The notes: generated from the letters alone by a model not told the origin. Shown: positions 1 to 9,158, counted from the first letter of the stretch. The stretch: DNA of 64,000 nucleotides from an uncultured Lachnospiraceae bacterium (GCA_947164865.1 CAMUYA010000015.1:1-64000), one strand, 5' to 3'. Program-made: numbers and translations.

Positions 1-54
1 TGTTGCTCGTATCGGCGCCAAGGACAGCGCCTCAAGTCCGTCTGGCACCTCTAA

Positions 55-82
55 GACTTAAGAATAATCTTGAGTCTTTTTT
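55..82 (+). terminator. Terminator in repeat copy 1
   Basis: A 9-bp stem GACTTAAGA / TCTTGAGTC (one G-U) with the loop ATAA is followed by six T. Confidence 0.65.
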
Positions 83-188
83 ATTATATACAAAATCATG
101 GTATTAACGGCGGTTCGACTCGCAACCGCTGCGCTTGTTGCTCGTATCGGCGCCAAGGACAGCGCCTCAAGTCCGTCTGGCACCTCTA

Positions 189-217
189 AGTCTTAAGAGA
201 ATTCTTGAGTCTTTTTT
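189..217 (+). terminator. Terminator in repeat copy 2
   Basis: The stem CTTAAGA / TCTTGAG with the loop GAAT is followed by a T-run. It sits at the same place in the unit as the first copy but has a compensated, slightly different sequence. Confidence 0.6.
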
Positions 218-329
218 ATTCAAAACTATGATAGTAACGGCGGTTCGACTCGCAACCGCTGCGTTATAAAATATAATCGTGGATTTTTATATGCAATACG
301 TAGTAAAATAGTTTATAGAGGTACATGCT

Positions 330-1811
330 ATGAATGGGAAAAAGATTACAATACTACATGCTAATGATATCCACGGGCAGCTCAACTTTTCCGTGGGTAA
401 GGATCTTGAGATAAAAGGGGGCATTTCCCTTTTGAGCGGGTATCTTAAAAAGGCAAGGCAGGAGGGTCCTGTCTTTTTTGGCATCTGCGGAGATGTGCTG
501 CAGGAGGACGTGCTTGGATCCGATTACAAGGGAACCAACACTGTGGAGCTGATCAATTATCTGGATCCGGACTGTCTTTCACTTGGGAATCATGAGCTGG
601 ACTACGGTCTTTCACATCTTCTGATTTTCAAAGGATGTATTAAATCACCCATAATCTGCGCCAATCTTATGGTGGCAAATCTGGAGCAGATGGTCTTTAT
701 GCCCAGTATGATACACGAAGTGGGCGGGGTTAAGATGCTTCTCATAGGTGTAATTCCGCAGGCTTTCTTTAACAAGATCATGTCTGATGATTTTAATCGT
801 AGCATGCTCTATTATAAAGATACATATGACGCAATAAGGGATGAGATAGAAGCTCATAAGGAAGATAAGCCGGACCTAGTTGTGATCATGTCACACTACG
901 GGATAGAAGGTGACAGAAATCTGGCTCAGAATATGCCGGATGATATTCATGTGGATCTTATCCTGGGCGGCCATACGCATATAGATATGGATGAAGCCGA
1001 GGTCATTAACGGGATCCCTATCGCGCAGTCCAGTTATGGTACAACGCATATCGGACGCTTCGATTTGACTGTAGACACCGAAAAGGGCGGAATAAAGGAT
1101 TTTACATGGAGAAGAATCCCTCTTACCGCGGAAACATCCGACTTTGATTATATGGTTGATGACCTTGCGGATCGTGTGACTTTCAACAAAAAAGTAAAAC
1201 GTGACAATACTGTCATATGCGAATTTGAAAAAGTATTCGAGCATAAGAGCAGGCTTTATGAAACTGATCTAGGCAACTTCGTTGCAGATGTTTTTGCGGA
1301 GGAATACGGAGTCGATCTGGTGATCCTTCAGTCCGGAAGTATCAGACGGCCTGAGTGCGGCCCTGTGGTGACGCAGAAAGATCTGAGTGAAGCATATCCC
1401 TTTGATGACAGATTTATAGAGGTATCCCTGTCGGGTAAAGAATTGAAAGATGCATTTGATTACCTCTTTTCTTTAAAGCCGGATGGCTCTGTGATGAACG
1501 GAACTTTTCTGTACAGCAGCGGTTTCAGACTCGTGGCAGACGGGGCTAAATGCTGGCAGGAAGGATGCAGGGTTGAGAGTATAACTCTGAACGGCAGTGA
1601 ATTATCGGATGATAAAATGTACAGAGTGGGAATGACCAGGAATTGCGTTTCAAACACTCCGAGATATTTTGATTTAAAGATAGATGAAGAGAGGCAGAAG
1701 GTACTCTCCCTCTCCACCTTCAGCGATCTTGCAAGATGGTGTCTCAGGCAGGAAGAAAAGATTCCGGCGCCGCCAAAAGGAAGATTTGAACTCAAAAACT
1801 TCGAGGGCTGA
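330..1811 (+). CDS. Cytosolic 5'-nucleotidase/UshA-family metallophosphoesterase
   Basis: A 493-aa protein of the calcineurin-like phosphoesterase plus 5'-nucleotidase C-terminal family, which hydrolyses nucleotides or related phosphoesters. Dimetal motifs are in order: D13 and H15 (HANDIHG), G54-D55, G86-N-H-E89, H189 (MSHYG) and GGHTH at 213-217. The C-terminal half (about 300-490) fits the substrate-binding domain. There is no signal peptide, so unlike periplasmic UshA it should act in the cytoplasm. The start is preceded by a weak GAGG. The next gene begins 2 nt after its stop, so the two are probably co-transcribed with the phosphorelay genes. The exact substrate is unknown. Confidence 0.85.
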   Translation: MNGKKITILHANDIHGQLNFSVGKDLEIKGGISLLSGYLKKARQEGPVFFGICGDVLQEDVLGSDYKGTNTVELINYLDPDCLSLGNHELDYGLSHLLIFKGCIKSPIICANLMVANLEQMVFMPSMIHEVGGVKMLLIGVIPQAFFNKIMSDDFNRSMLYYKDTYDAIRDEIEAHKEDKPDLVVIMSHYGIEGDRNLAQNMPDDIHVDLILGGHTHIDMDEAEVINGIPIAQSSYGTTHIGRFDLTVDTEKGGIKDFTWRRIPLTAETSDFDYMVDDLADRVTFNKKVKRDNTVICEFEKVFEHKSRLYETDLGNFVADVFAEEYGVDLVILQSGSIRRPECGPVVTQKDLSEAYPFDDRFIEVSLSGKELKDAFDYLFSLKPDGSVMNGTFLYSSGFRLVADGAKCWQEGCRVESITLNGSELSDDKMYRVGMTRNCVSNTPRYFDLKIDEERQKVLSLSTFSDLARWCLRQEEKIPAPPKGRFELKNFEG

Positions 1812-1813
1812 GA

Positions 1814-3160
1814 ATGGATCAAAAAGCAAATGATAATAATACGGATGACGGACGCCTCTCAAAAGTAAGCCATGATATGCGTACACCGCTGAATGCGGTG
1901 CTGGGGATGAGCAATATGATCCTCAGGGCGACCGACAAGGGTGATGCGGATCTGAGCGAGATTCACGGCTTCGCGGAAGACATCAAAAATGCCGGAGAAG
2001 AGCTGCTTCTTCTTACAAACGACTATCTGTACATATCGGATGTAAGGCCGGATCAGAGCGATTCCCCATCCGGAAACAGTGAGGAAAGAGTAAAAGCATC
2101 GGTAGACAACGACGGGGCAGAATCCTACAAACCTCTTTTTTGTGTAAGAAATGCTTCCATACTTGTGGCGGATGACAACTCGGTAAACAGAAAGGTTTTC
2201 AGGAATCTGCTGCGTGATACGGGCCTTACCATCGATGAAGCAGCGGGTGGTTATGAATGTGCGGCTAAGGCACACGACGTAAAATATGACATGATCTTCC
2301 TGGACTATATGATGCCTGATCAGAACGGGATAAAGACCCTTAACCGGATCCGGACAGATGGCGGAAGGAACGCGGAAACACCTGTGGTTGCGCTTACGGC
2401 AAGCACAGTGGCCGAGACTGTACAAAAGCTGAAAGAGGCCGGATTTGATGCGATCATATCAAAACCCATAATACCGGGCGAGCTGGAGAGACTTATTGCC
2501 GACAATCTTCCCGAAGAAAAAATAATCAGTTCTGTAGAAAAGAATGCGGATAATAAAGCGGGATATAATAAAGAAGAACAGCGGAGCGATCAGCTCGTAG
2601 CCATTGATATAGCAAAGCTGTATGCCGGCGATAAGGAAGAACTGGACGGCTATTTCAGGGATATTTCTTCCAACGTTCCCGACAGTTTTTACCAGTATGC
2701 GGTAAAGATACATTCGATGAAAACATCGGCGCTTATGGTTAAGGCTTATGAGCCATGGGCTCTTGCCAAAAGTCTGGAGGAAGCGGCGGAGAGCGAGAAC
2801 GCCGGCTTTATTGAAAGCGTTCATCCCGTTTTTACGAAAAGCTGGATGGCTATGGGTGAACAGCTTGAAAGAGACTACCTTTATTCGGTTAAGACGAAAG
2901 GGACACTCGATCCGGAGTATGAGATAATACTTCACTATCTTACCTTGCTCGAAAAAGCTGTGGAAGAACTTGATGTAGAGAGCGCAGATACACTTCTTGA
3001 TATGATACGGAGCTACTGGTACCCCGAGGAACTTACAGGCTATATAAGCCGCCTCAATGCGGCAGTGGCGGGATTAAATGCCGCGGATACGGGAAAATAT
3101 GTTTCAGAGATCAGAGGTATAATACGTGAAAACTATATTGCTGATAGGAAAAATCGATGA
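1814..3160 (+). CDS. HisKA-receiver-HPt phosphorelay protein lacking a kinase ATPase domain
   Basis: 448 aa. The N-terminus carries a histidine-kinase dimerisation/phosphoacceptor motif (SHDMRTPLN, H20), but the next about 90 residues contain no N, G1 or G2 boxes of a HATPase domain. A full receiver follows (D120-D121, phospho-acceptor D164 in FLDYMMP, T195, K217), and then an HPt-like helix with H300 (KIHSMKTSAL). As drawn it cannot autophosphorylate; it could be trans-phosphorylated by another kinase or serve as a relay scaffold. It overlaps the next gene by 35 nt, so the two are translationally linked. No transmembrane segment or sensor domain is visible. Confidence 0.8.
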   Translation: MDQKANDNNTDDGRLSKVSHDMRTPLNAVLGMSNMILRATDKGDADLSEIHGFAEDIKNAGEELLLLTNDYLYISDVRPDQSDSPSGNSEERVKASVDNDGAESYKPLFCVRNASILVADDNSVNRKVFRNLLRDTGLTIDEAAGGYECAAKAHDVKYDMIFLDYMMPDQNGIKTLNRIRTDGGRNAETPVVALTASTVAETVQKLKEAGFDAIISKPIIPGELERLIADNLPEEKIISSVEKNADNKAGYNKEEQRSDQLVAIDIAKLYAGDKEELDGYFRDISSNVPDSFYQYAVKIHSMKTSALMVKAYEPWALAKSLEEAAESENAGFIESVHPVFTKSWMAMGEQLERDYLYSVKTKGTLDPEYEIILHYLTLLEKAVEELDVESADTLLDMIRSYWYPEELTGYISRLNAAVAGLNAADTGKYVSEIRGIIRENYIADRKNR

Positions 3161-3890
3161 CATAGCAAGGAGCCTTCATGAGTGCCTGATAGACACATAC
3201 AATGTGCAGATATGTTCGGAAAATGTCGAGCATATACAGGGGATGTGCAGGATAACCAACCCTGCCATGGTGATCGTGTGCCAGGTGAGTCAGGACGATG
3301 AGGATGCTACAGTATTTGATTTCTTTAACGGTCAGGCAAAAAAGACCCCGCTGCTTCTTATCACAAGCCGTGAAAGCTGGGCGACGGAAGCAAAACGGCA
3401 TCTTGAGACGGTCACTTTTGACTATCTTTTAAGACCCGTCACCAAAGACATGGTGCTGGAAAAATGCAAGAGACTTCTCGATGATCGTTCCGATCTTAAT
3501 TCCGCAGATAAAGAAGTCAAAAAAAGAAAAGTTCTGCTTGTGGACGACAGCCCGGTGCTGCTTCGAAATGTACGGGCCCTGCTTGAACCCAGATATAAGG
3601 TGTTTCTGGCAAACAGCGGGAAGAAAGCTCTTCAGATACTAAAAGAGAGGGAGATAGACGTTGTCCTCCTCGATTACATTATGCCGGGAATGGACGGACT
3701 TGAGGTCTACAACCAGATGCTGGCTGATGAGTACACCTGTAATATCCCCGTGATCTTCCTGACGGGCGTCAATCAGAAACAGAAAGCCCTTGAAGTGCTT
3801 CAGACTATGCCCTTCGGATATGTGCTGAAGCCGCCGGATCGGGAAGAGCTGGAGGACAGGATAGAAGAGGCTGTAGCAGGCACTATTTGA
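3126..3890 (+). CDS. Dual receiver response regulator (pseudo-receiver + receiver)
   Basis: 254 aa with a GTG start and AGAGG 8 nt upstream; it overlaps the preceding phosphorelay gene. The first domain (about 1-118) has the receiver fold pattern but lacks the phospho-acceptor Asp (VIVCQVS at that place) and has Arg where the conserved Lys sits (LLRPVT), so it is a pseudo-receiver. The second domain (about 134-250) is canonical: D140-D141, D183 (LLDYIMPG), T213 and K235 (LKPP). There is no output domain, so it probably signals by protein-protein contact with the neighbouring HPt/receiver protein or other partners. Confidence 0.8.
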   Translation: MKTILLIGKIDDIARSLHECLIDTYNVQICSENVEHIQGMCRITNPAMVIVCQVSQDDEDATVFDFFNGQAKKTPLLLITSRESWATEAKRHLETVTFDYLLRPVTKDMVLEKCKRLLDDRSDLNSADKEVKKRKVLLVDDSPVLLRNVRALLEPRYKVFLANSGKKALQILKEREIDVVLLDYIMPGMDGLEVYNQMLADEYTCNIPVIFLTGVNQKQKALEVLQTMPFGYVLKPPDREELEDRIEEAVAGTI

Positions 3891-3903
3891 CAATATACCA
3901 TCT

Positions 3904-3940
3904 CAAATTGCGGAGGCTCACAAAAAGCTTTCGCAATTTG
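3904..3940 (+). terminator. Possible terminator hairpin after the phosphorelay genes
   Basis: A 9-bp perfect stem CAAATTGCG / CGCAATTTG has a 19-nt loop. A T-run occurs only about 15 nt later, so termination efficiency is uncertain. Confidence 0.35.
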
Positions 3941-3963
3941 TGCTGTAAATACATATTTTTTGC

Positions 3964-3992
3964 TTGATTTACGCAGTTTTTTATGGTATCAT
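3964..3992 (+). promoter_or_regulatory. Promoter of rpsF-ssb-rpsR
   Basis: TTGATT-N17-TATCAT, followed by a leader of about 60 nt and a strong AAAGGAGGT ribosome binding site for rpsF. The leader could host S6:S18 autoregulation, but I could not confirm the motif. Confidence 0.65.
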
Positions 3993-4059
3993 TTCATTTC
4001 GTGATATATTTTCCTTGCTCGCATTAAAGGGCGGGCCAGAGACCAAAAGGAGGTAACAG

Positions 4060-4350
4060 ATGAACAAGTATGAATTAGCCGTTGTTGTCAACGCTAACCT
4101 CGAAGACGAAGCAAGAACCGCTGTTGTTGATAAGGTAAAGGCACTTGTCGAGAGATTTAAGGGCAACATCACAGAGGTGGATGAATGGGGCAAAAAGAAG
4201 CTTGCCTATGAGATCCAGAAGATGAAAGAAGCATACTATTACTTCATTCGTTTCGAGGCTGATGTCGACGCTCCCGCAGAGATCGAGAGCAGAATCCGTA
4301 TCATGGATGGCGTCATCAGATACTTAGTCGTTAGACAGGACGAAGCTTAA
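4060..4350 (+). CDS. rpsF: 30S ribosomal protein S6
   Basis: 96 aa, a usual length for S6, with the typical start (MNKYELAVVVNANLED) and the conserved segment EWGKKKLAYEIQ. It binds the central domain of 16S rRNA together with S18, which is encoded two genes downstream. It is the first gene of the classic rpsF-ssb-rpsR operon and is preceded by a near-perfect ribosome binding site. Confidence 0.98.
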   Translation: MNKYELAVVVNANLEDEARTAVVDKVKALVERFKGNITEVDEWGKKKLAYEIQKMKEAYYYFIRFEADVDAPAEIESRIRIMDGVIRYLVVRQDEA

Positions 4351-4365
4351 GAAAGAGAGTAGAGT

Positions 4366-4794
4366 ATGAACAAAGTAATCCTTATGGGTAGACTTACCCG
4401 CGATCCGGAAGTCAGAGTATCAACAGGTGAGAGACAGACCAACATCGGAAGATTTTCGATTGCAGTAGACCGTCGTTTTAAGAGAGAGGGTCAGCCTGAC
4501 GCCGATTTCTTTAACTGCACCTGCTTTGGCAAACAGGCCGAGTTCATTGAGAAGTATCTTCACAAGGGAACCAAGGTCGTTGTTGTGGGCAGCGTACAGA
4601 ATGATAACTATACCAAACAGGATGGTTCTCAGGTGTACAGCGTGCAGATCATGGTAGACGAGATCGAGTTTGCGGAGAGCAAGAATTCTTCCGAAGGTTC
4701 AGGTGCAGGATATCAGCCTGCTCAGCCCTCAGCCGGAGCAAACGACTTCATGAATATTCCGGATGGCATTGTTGAGGAATTACCGTTTAATTAA
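4366..4794 (+). CDS. ssb: Single-stranded DNA-binding protein
   Basis: 142 aa. The OB-fold starts MNKVILMGRLTRDPEVR and contains the usual FNCTCFGKQAEFI segment. A Gly/Ser/Pro-rich linker (about 108-128) leads to an acidic tip ending EELPFN, the interaction tail for replication and repair proteins. It is the middle gene of rpsF-ssb-rpsR, 15 nt after rpsF. Confidence 0.97.
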   Translation: MNKVILMGRLTRDPEVRVSTGERQTNIGRFSIAVDRRFKREGQPDADFFNCTCFGKQAEFIEKYLHKGTKVVVVGSVQNDNYTKQDGSQVYSVQIMVDEIEFAESKNSSEGSGAGYQPAQPSAGANDFMNIPDGIVEELPFN

Positions 4795-4819
4795 GTGTTG
4801 ATTTTCAGGAGGATTTATT

Positions 4820-5083
4820 ATGGCATTCACTAAGACCGAGCGCCCTGACGGCCCTGCTAAGAGAAAAGGCGGAATCCGCAGACGCAAAAAGGTTTGCATT
4901 TTCTGTGGCAAAGATAACGTTATAGATTATAAAGATGCAGCAAAGCTTAAGAAGTTTGTTTCCGAGAGAGGAAAGATCCTTCCCCGCCGTATCACCGGCA
5001 ACTGTGCAAAGCATCAGAGAGAGCTTACCGTAGCCATCAAGCGTGCACGCCAGCTTGCAATTATGCCCTACGTACAGGACTGA
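4820..5083 (+). CDS. rpsR: 30S ribosomal protein S18
   Basis: 87 aa with a basic N-terminus, CIFC...C paired cysteines (a zinc-ribbon-like form of S18) and the conserved [18 protein letters not shown] and RQLAIMPY segments. AGGAGG precedes the start. It partners with S6 on the ribosome platform. An intrinsic terminator follows directly. Confidence 0.98.
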   Translation: MAFTKTERPDGPAKRKGGIRRRKKVCIFCGKDNVIDYKDAAKLKKFVSERGKILPRRITGNCAKHQRELTVAIKRARQLAIMPYVQD

Positions 5084-5100
5084 TACTGCAGATGATCCAA

Positions 5101-5136
5101 GGCACCCTTCTTGTAATAAGAGGGGTGTCTTTTTTT
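5101..5136 (+). terminator. Terminator of the rpsF operon
   Basis: A 12-bp stem (two G-U pairs) at 5101-5112/5118-5129 with the loop GTAAT is followed by seven T. Confidence 0.9.
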
Positions 5137-5190
5137 AGTTACTTGTGGTAGAATGATGGTTGGTGAATTTGTTTTTCTCGCTTAAAACGT

Positions 5191-7236
5191 ATGAAGATTA
5201 AAATGAGATTGAAGGGGCGTCTGAGGACCTACCTTCGCTTTACAATTTATCTTGGCATACTGCTCGTAGTGATAGGAGTAGCGGCCTTTGTGCTCAACAA
5301 GACAGCAGGAATAATGCTGGCCTTGTTTACTCTTGTCTATTTCGCAGTCGTACTTATCCTGTATTTTTACAATAAGCCCGTCATCATGAACGAGCTTGTG
5401 AGCTTTGCCACGGAATATGGTCAGATACAGAGGAAGCTCCTCAGAGAGCTTGATCTTCCCTATGCTCTGCTGGATGAGGACGGAAAGATAATGTGGACCA
5501 ACCGTGCCTTTGAGCGCACCGTTCACCAGCCTAAGGGGTATTCAAAGGGTATACAGACACTATTCCCTACCATCACCGAGGACAGGCTCCCGGGCATAGA
5601 TAACGATCAGACGGAGTGCGAGATCGAATTTGAGGGAAGAGATTATACCGCCAAGTTCCGCAAGATCCCCCTCAGGGAGATGGCGGAGCACAGTGATATC
5701 ATCGAGGCGAAGGATTATGACGGCTTCCTTGTCGCATGCTTCCTGTTTGACGAGACAGCGCTTCACATTGCTCTTCAGGAGCTGGATGATCAGAGCCTTT
5801 GCGTGGGAATGATTTACCTTGACAATTACGATGAGGCTCTTGAGAGTGTCGAAGAAGTAAGACAGTCACTTCTGGTGGCACTTATCGACAGAAAGGTTAA
5901 CAAATATGTTGCAAGTATCGACGGGATCTGCCGCAAGATGGAAAAGGACAAGTTCCTTGTGATACTCAGCAAGAAAGCAGTCACCCAGCTTCAGGAGTCA
6001 CATTTTGAGCTCCTTGAAGATATCAAGACAGTCAACATCGGAAATGAGATGGCGGTTACCATCAGTATAGGTCTTGGTGTGGACGGTCTTACCTACGCAC
6101 AGAATTATGAGTTTGCAAGAAACGCCATAGATCTTGCCCTCGGAAGAGGCGGAGATCAGGCTGTTATAAAGACTGCGGAAGCGGTCACATATTACGGCGG
6201 AAAGAGCCAGCAGGTTGAAAAGAATACAAGAGTAAAAGCGAGAGTTAAAGCGCATGCTCTTCGCGAGCTGGTGACGGCAAAGGAAAATGTGCTGGTTATG
6301 GGACATTCAAGGCCCGATGCCGACAGCTTCGGTGCAGCGGTAGGAATCTACTGTATGGCCTGGGTGCTTGAAAGAAAGGCCAATATAGTGCTGGATGGAA
6401 TGACATCCGATATCCAGCCTCTTGTTGAGTGCTTTACGAGTGTTTCCGGAAATGAGGATGCGATAATCAGTGGGCAGACCGCTATGGAAATGGCCGGGAA
6501 CAACACAGTGCTCGTTGTTGTGGATGTCAACAAGCCTTCTATCACGGAGTGTCCGGAACTTCTGCATATGGTCAAGTCGGTCGTTGTGCTGGATCATCAC
6601 CGCGCGGGAAGCGAGATCATCGAGAATGCCACGCTTTCCTATGTCGAGCCCTATGCATCATCGGCATGCGAGATGATATCCGAGATCCTGCAGTATGTTC
6701 AGGATAATATAAAGATTCATATAGAAGAAGCCGATTGCATGTATTCGGGAATAATGGTCGATACCAACAACTTCCTTACAAAGACGGGTGTGCGTACCTT
6801 TGAGGCGGCAGCATTTTTGCGCAGATGCGGAGCTGATGTAACCCGCGTAAGAAAGATGTTCAGAGCTGATGCCCTTGAGTATAAAGCCAAGGCGGATGCT
6901 GTCAGTCAGGCCGAGATATACCGCGATTCCTACGCCATATCCACCTGTTATTCCGATGATCTGCCAAGCCCTACCGTTATCGGCGCACAGGCTGCAAATG
7001 AGCTGTTAAATATCAAGGGAATAAAAGCAAGCTTTGTTCTTACCGACTATCAGGGAAAGATATATGTTAGCGCACGCTCTATAGATGAAGTAAATGTTCA
7101 GCTTATCATGGAAAGGCTCGGCGGCGGCGGACATATGAATGTAGCTGCATGTCAGATGGAGGGAATAGGCCTGGAGGAAGCCATAGGAGAGCTCAAGGGT
7201 ACCATAGATTCCATGATAGAGTCGGGAGAATTATAA
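5191..7236 (+). CDS. gdpP: c-di-AMP phosphodiesterase GdpP (PAS-degenerate GGDEF-DHH)
   Basis: 681 aa, the usual length. Two membrane segments (about 14-60) are followed by a PAS-like region, a degenerate GGDEF domain (about 200-330, with no GGDEF motif) and a DHH/DHHA1 catalytic module. The DHH motifs are HSRPDADSFG (372-381), DVNKP, the family-defining DHH in VVLDHHR, DTNNF, and GGGGHMNVAA near the end. It degrades cyclic di-AMP at the membrane. No clear ribosome binding site precedes the chosen ATG; another in-frame ATG lies at 5203, so the start is uncertain by four codons. The position before rplI-dnaB is the common Firmicute order. Confidence 0.93.
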   Translation: MKIKMRLKGRLRTYLRFTIYLGILLVVIGVAAFVLNKTAGIMLALFTLVYFAVVLILYFYNKPVIMNELVSFATEYGQIQRKLLRELDLPYALLDEDGKIMWTNRAFERTVHQPKGYSKGIQTLFPTITEDRLPGIDNDQTECEIEFEGRDYTAKFRKIPLREMAEHSDIIEAKDYDGFLVACFLFDETALHIALQELDDQSLCVGMIYLDNYDEALESVEEVRQSLLVALIDRKVNKYVASIDGICRKMEKDKFLVILSKKAVTQLQESHFELLEDIKTVNIGNEMAVTISIGLGVDGLTYAQNYEFARNAIDLALGRGGDQAVIKTAEAVTYYGGKSQQVEKNTRVKARVKAHALRELVTAKENVLVMGHSRPDADSFGAAVGIYCMAWVLERKANIVLDGMTSDIQPLVECFTSVSGNEDAIISGQTAMEMAGNNTVLVVVDVNKPSITECPELLHMVKSVVVLDHHRAGSEIIENATLSYVEPYASSACEMISEILQYVQDNIKIHIEEADCMYSGIMVDTNNFLTKTGVRTFEAAAFLRRCGADVTRVRKMFRADALEYKAKADAVSQAEIYRDSYAISTCYSDDLPSPTVIGAQAANELLNIKGIKASFVLTDYQGKIYVSARSIDEVNVQLIMERLGGGGHMNVAACQMEGIGLEEAIGELKGTIDSMIESGEL

Positions 7237-7277
7237 AAGGTGCCGACTGCAAGCAACGCCGGCTACAGGCATTGCGG

Positions 7278-7303
7278 CAAGTGCGCTGTACTTTGCGCAC
7301 TTG
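7278..7303 (+). other. 9-bp hairpin in the rplI leader
   Basis: A perfect stem CAAGTGCGC / GCGCACTTG with an 8-nt loop lies 30 nt before rplI. No T-run follows, so it is not a terminator. It could stabilise or regulate the rplI message. Confidence 0.5.
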
Positions 7304-7333
7304 GAAAGAAAGCTTTAGGAGGAAAATTTTAAA

Positions 7334-7780
7334 ATGAAGATCATTCTTATAAAAGACGAAAAAAAGCTCGGTAAAAAGGGCGATCTTGTGGAAGTGAGCG
7401 ACGGATACGCAAGAAACTACATCCTTCCCAAGAAGATAGGTGTGGAGGCTAATGCCGGCAATCTCAACGATCTGAAGCTTAAAAATGCCAACGACGAAAA
7501 GGTGGCAAAGGAGAATCTCGAGGCAGCACAGGCACTTGCCAAAGAGCTGGACAGCAAATCCGTCAAGATAGCCATCAAGGCCGGAAGCGGCGGACGTTCT
7601 TTCGGTTCGGTTGCCGGAAAAGAGATAGCTGCAGCTGCAAAAGAACAGCTCGGTATCGAGATCGATAAGAAAAAGATCGTTCTCGCAGAGCCTCTCAAAA
7701 ACTTCGGCTCTTATGATGTTTCAATAAAGCTTCACCCCAATGTTACCGGAGTGCTTAATGTCAAAGTAGTCGAAGAATAA
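7334..7780 (+). CDS. rplI: 50S ribosomal protein L9
   Basis: 148 aa, the typical length. The N-terminal rRNA-binding domain contains the family signature GKKGDLVEVSDGYARNYILP. A long connecting helix and a C-terminal domain follow (GGRSFGSVAGKEIAAA). A strong TAGGAGGAAAA binding site precedes the ATG. dnaB follows 6 nt later, so the two are co-transcribed. Confidence 0.98.
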   Translation: MKIILIKDEKKLGKKGDLVEVSDGYARNYILPKKIGVEANAGNLNDLKLKNANDEKVAKENLEAAQALAKELDSKSVKIAIKAGSGGRSFGSVAGKEIAAAAKEQLGIEIDKKKIVLAEPLKNFGSYDVSIKLHPNVTGVLNVKVVEE

Positions 7781-7786
7781 CGTCTT

Positions 7787-9142
7787 ATGGCAAACGAAGA
7801 AAACGTACTGAAAAGAATAGCGCCGCACAGTGAGGAAGCTGAGAGCGCGGTCATCGGTTCGATGCTGATAGACAATGAAGCGATAAGCGTAGCAGCTGAG
7901 CTGCTTAACGGAGAGGATTTTTACAACAAGGTATACGGTGTGTTATTCGATACCATGGTAGAAATCGGGGATTTCGGTGCATCCATCGATCCGGTTGTTC
8001 TGCAGGATAAGCTTCGCGAGAAGAATGTGGCGCCTCAATACAACAGCATACAGTATATACAGAGTCTGATAAATGCAACTCCTACATCCGCGAATGTAAG
8101 ATCTTATGCAAACATAGTTGCCGAGAAATCGCTCCTTCGCCGTCTTATAAAAGAAAGCGAAGCAATTTCCGGCAGATGCTATAAGGATGAGGAAGATATT
8201 GAGATCATATTAAACGACTCGGAGAAGTCGATCTTTAATATAGTTCAGAACCGCAATACCTCCGATATCACCCCGATCAAAAAGGTGGTTACCAACGCTC
8301 TTGAAAAGATAGAAGCGGCATACTATAACAAGGGAGTGGTGACCGGTGTGGCAACAGGATTCACCGATCTGGACTACAAGACAGCCGGAATGCAGCCCTC
8401 CGATCTTGTGCTTCTGGCCGCGAGACCTTCAATGGGTAAGACTGCCTTTGTGCTCAACATGGCGCAGTTTATGGCCATAAAGAACAGAAGGCATGTAGCG
8501 ATATTCAGCCTTGAGATGAGCAAGGAACAGCTTATAAACCGTATGTTATCACTCCAGTCCGGAGTGGATGCACAGCATCTCAGGAATGGTCACCTCTCCA
8601 TGGATGAGTGGAACAGGCTTACCGAGAGTGCCAACGAGATAGGAATGAGTAATCTCATTATAGACGACACTCCCTCGATCTCGGTGGCTCAGTTAAGGTC
8701 CAAATGCCGTAAGCTCAAGATGAGTCAGGGGCTTGACGTGGTGATAATCGACTACCTTCAGCTTATGAGCGGCAGCGGAAAAGCAAATGATTCCGTTAAT
8801 AATATGATCTCGGAGATATCAAGATCCTTAAAGGCTCTTGCAAGGGAACTGCAGGTGCCGGTAATAGCCCTTTCACAGCTCTCCAGAGCTGTCGAAAAGC
8901 GTGACGATAAAAGGCCCATGCTGTCGGATTTGCGTGATTCGGGAGCGATCGAGCAGGATGCCGATGTGGTAATGTTCCTATTCAGGGAGTCCTACTACAC
9001 GAAGGATACATCCAAAGAAAACCTCGCCGAGCTTATCGTGGCTAAACAGAGAAACGGCCCGGTGGGCACGGTAGAGCTTGCATGGCTGCCTGAACTTACC
9101 AAATTTGCTAATCTTGAGCATAAGAAAAAACAGGATCCGTAA
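7787..9142 (+). CDS. dnaB: Replicative DNA helicase
   Basis: 451 aa. It has an N-terminal DnaB collar domain (about 10-110) and a RecA-like ATPase with Walker A ARPSMGKT, Walker B VVIIDYLQLM, and the conserved SLEMSKEQL and LSQLSRAVEKR segments. It unwinds the replication fork as a hexamer. It sits directly behind rplI, as in many Firmicutes. Confidence 0.98.
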   Translation: MANEENVLKRIAPHSEEAESAVIGSMLIDNEAISVAAELLNGEDFYNKVYGVLFDTMVEIGDFGASIDPVVLQDKLREKNVAPQYNSIQYIQSLINATPTSANVRSYANIVAEKSLLRRLIKESEAISGRCYKDEEDIEIILNDSEKSIFNIVQNRNTSDITPIKKVVTNALEKIEAAYYNKGVVTGVATGFTDLDYKTAGMQPSDLVLLAARPSMGKTAFVLNMAQFMAIKNRRHVAIFSLEMSKEQLINRMLSLQSGVDAQHLRNGHLSMDEWNRLTESANEIGMSNLIIDDTPSISVAQLRSKCRKLKMSQGLDVVIIDYLQLMSGSGKANDSVNNMISEISRSLKALARELQVPVIALSQLSRAVEKRDDKRPMLSDLRDSGAIEQDADVVMFLFRESYYTKDTSKENLAELIVAKQRNGPVGTVELAWLPELTKFANLEHKKKQDP

Positions 9143-9158
9143 TTTTTTAAAATTTTTG

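Larger units (their letters stand above)
1..263. repeat. Tandem GC-rich repeat units with terminators
   Basis: Two and a part copies of one unit are seen. The GC-rich block at 1-54 recurs at 136-189 (offset 135), and the block at 106-133 recurs at 236-263 (offset 130). Each full unit has a GCGGTT/AACCGC hairpin, a GGCGC/GCGCC hairpin and then an intrinsic terminator, followed by a variable AT-rich spacer of about 20-25 nt. The window begins inside a unit and the last copy stops after its first block, so the array continues to the left. A 32-codon frame (98-196) runs through a unit but has no ribosome binding site. The function is unknown; repeated small RNAs or a terminator array are possible. 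Confidence 0.75.

Noticed and set aside
106..133. GGTTCGACTC looks like a tRNA T-loop
   Set aside because: No acceptor, D or anticodon arms can be folded around it; it is part of a simple hairpin in the repeat.
98..196. 32-codon frame across the first repeat unit
   Set aside because: It has no binding site, ends in the terminator stem, and its sequence follows from the GC-rich repeat; a truncated copy follows at 227.
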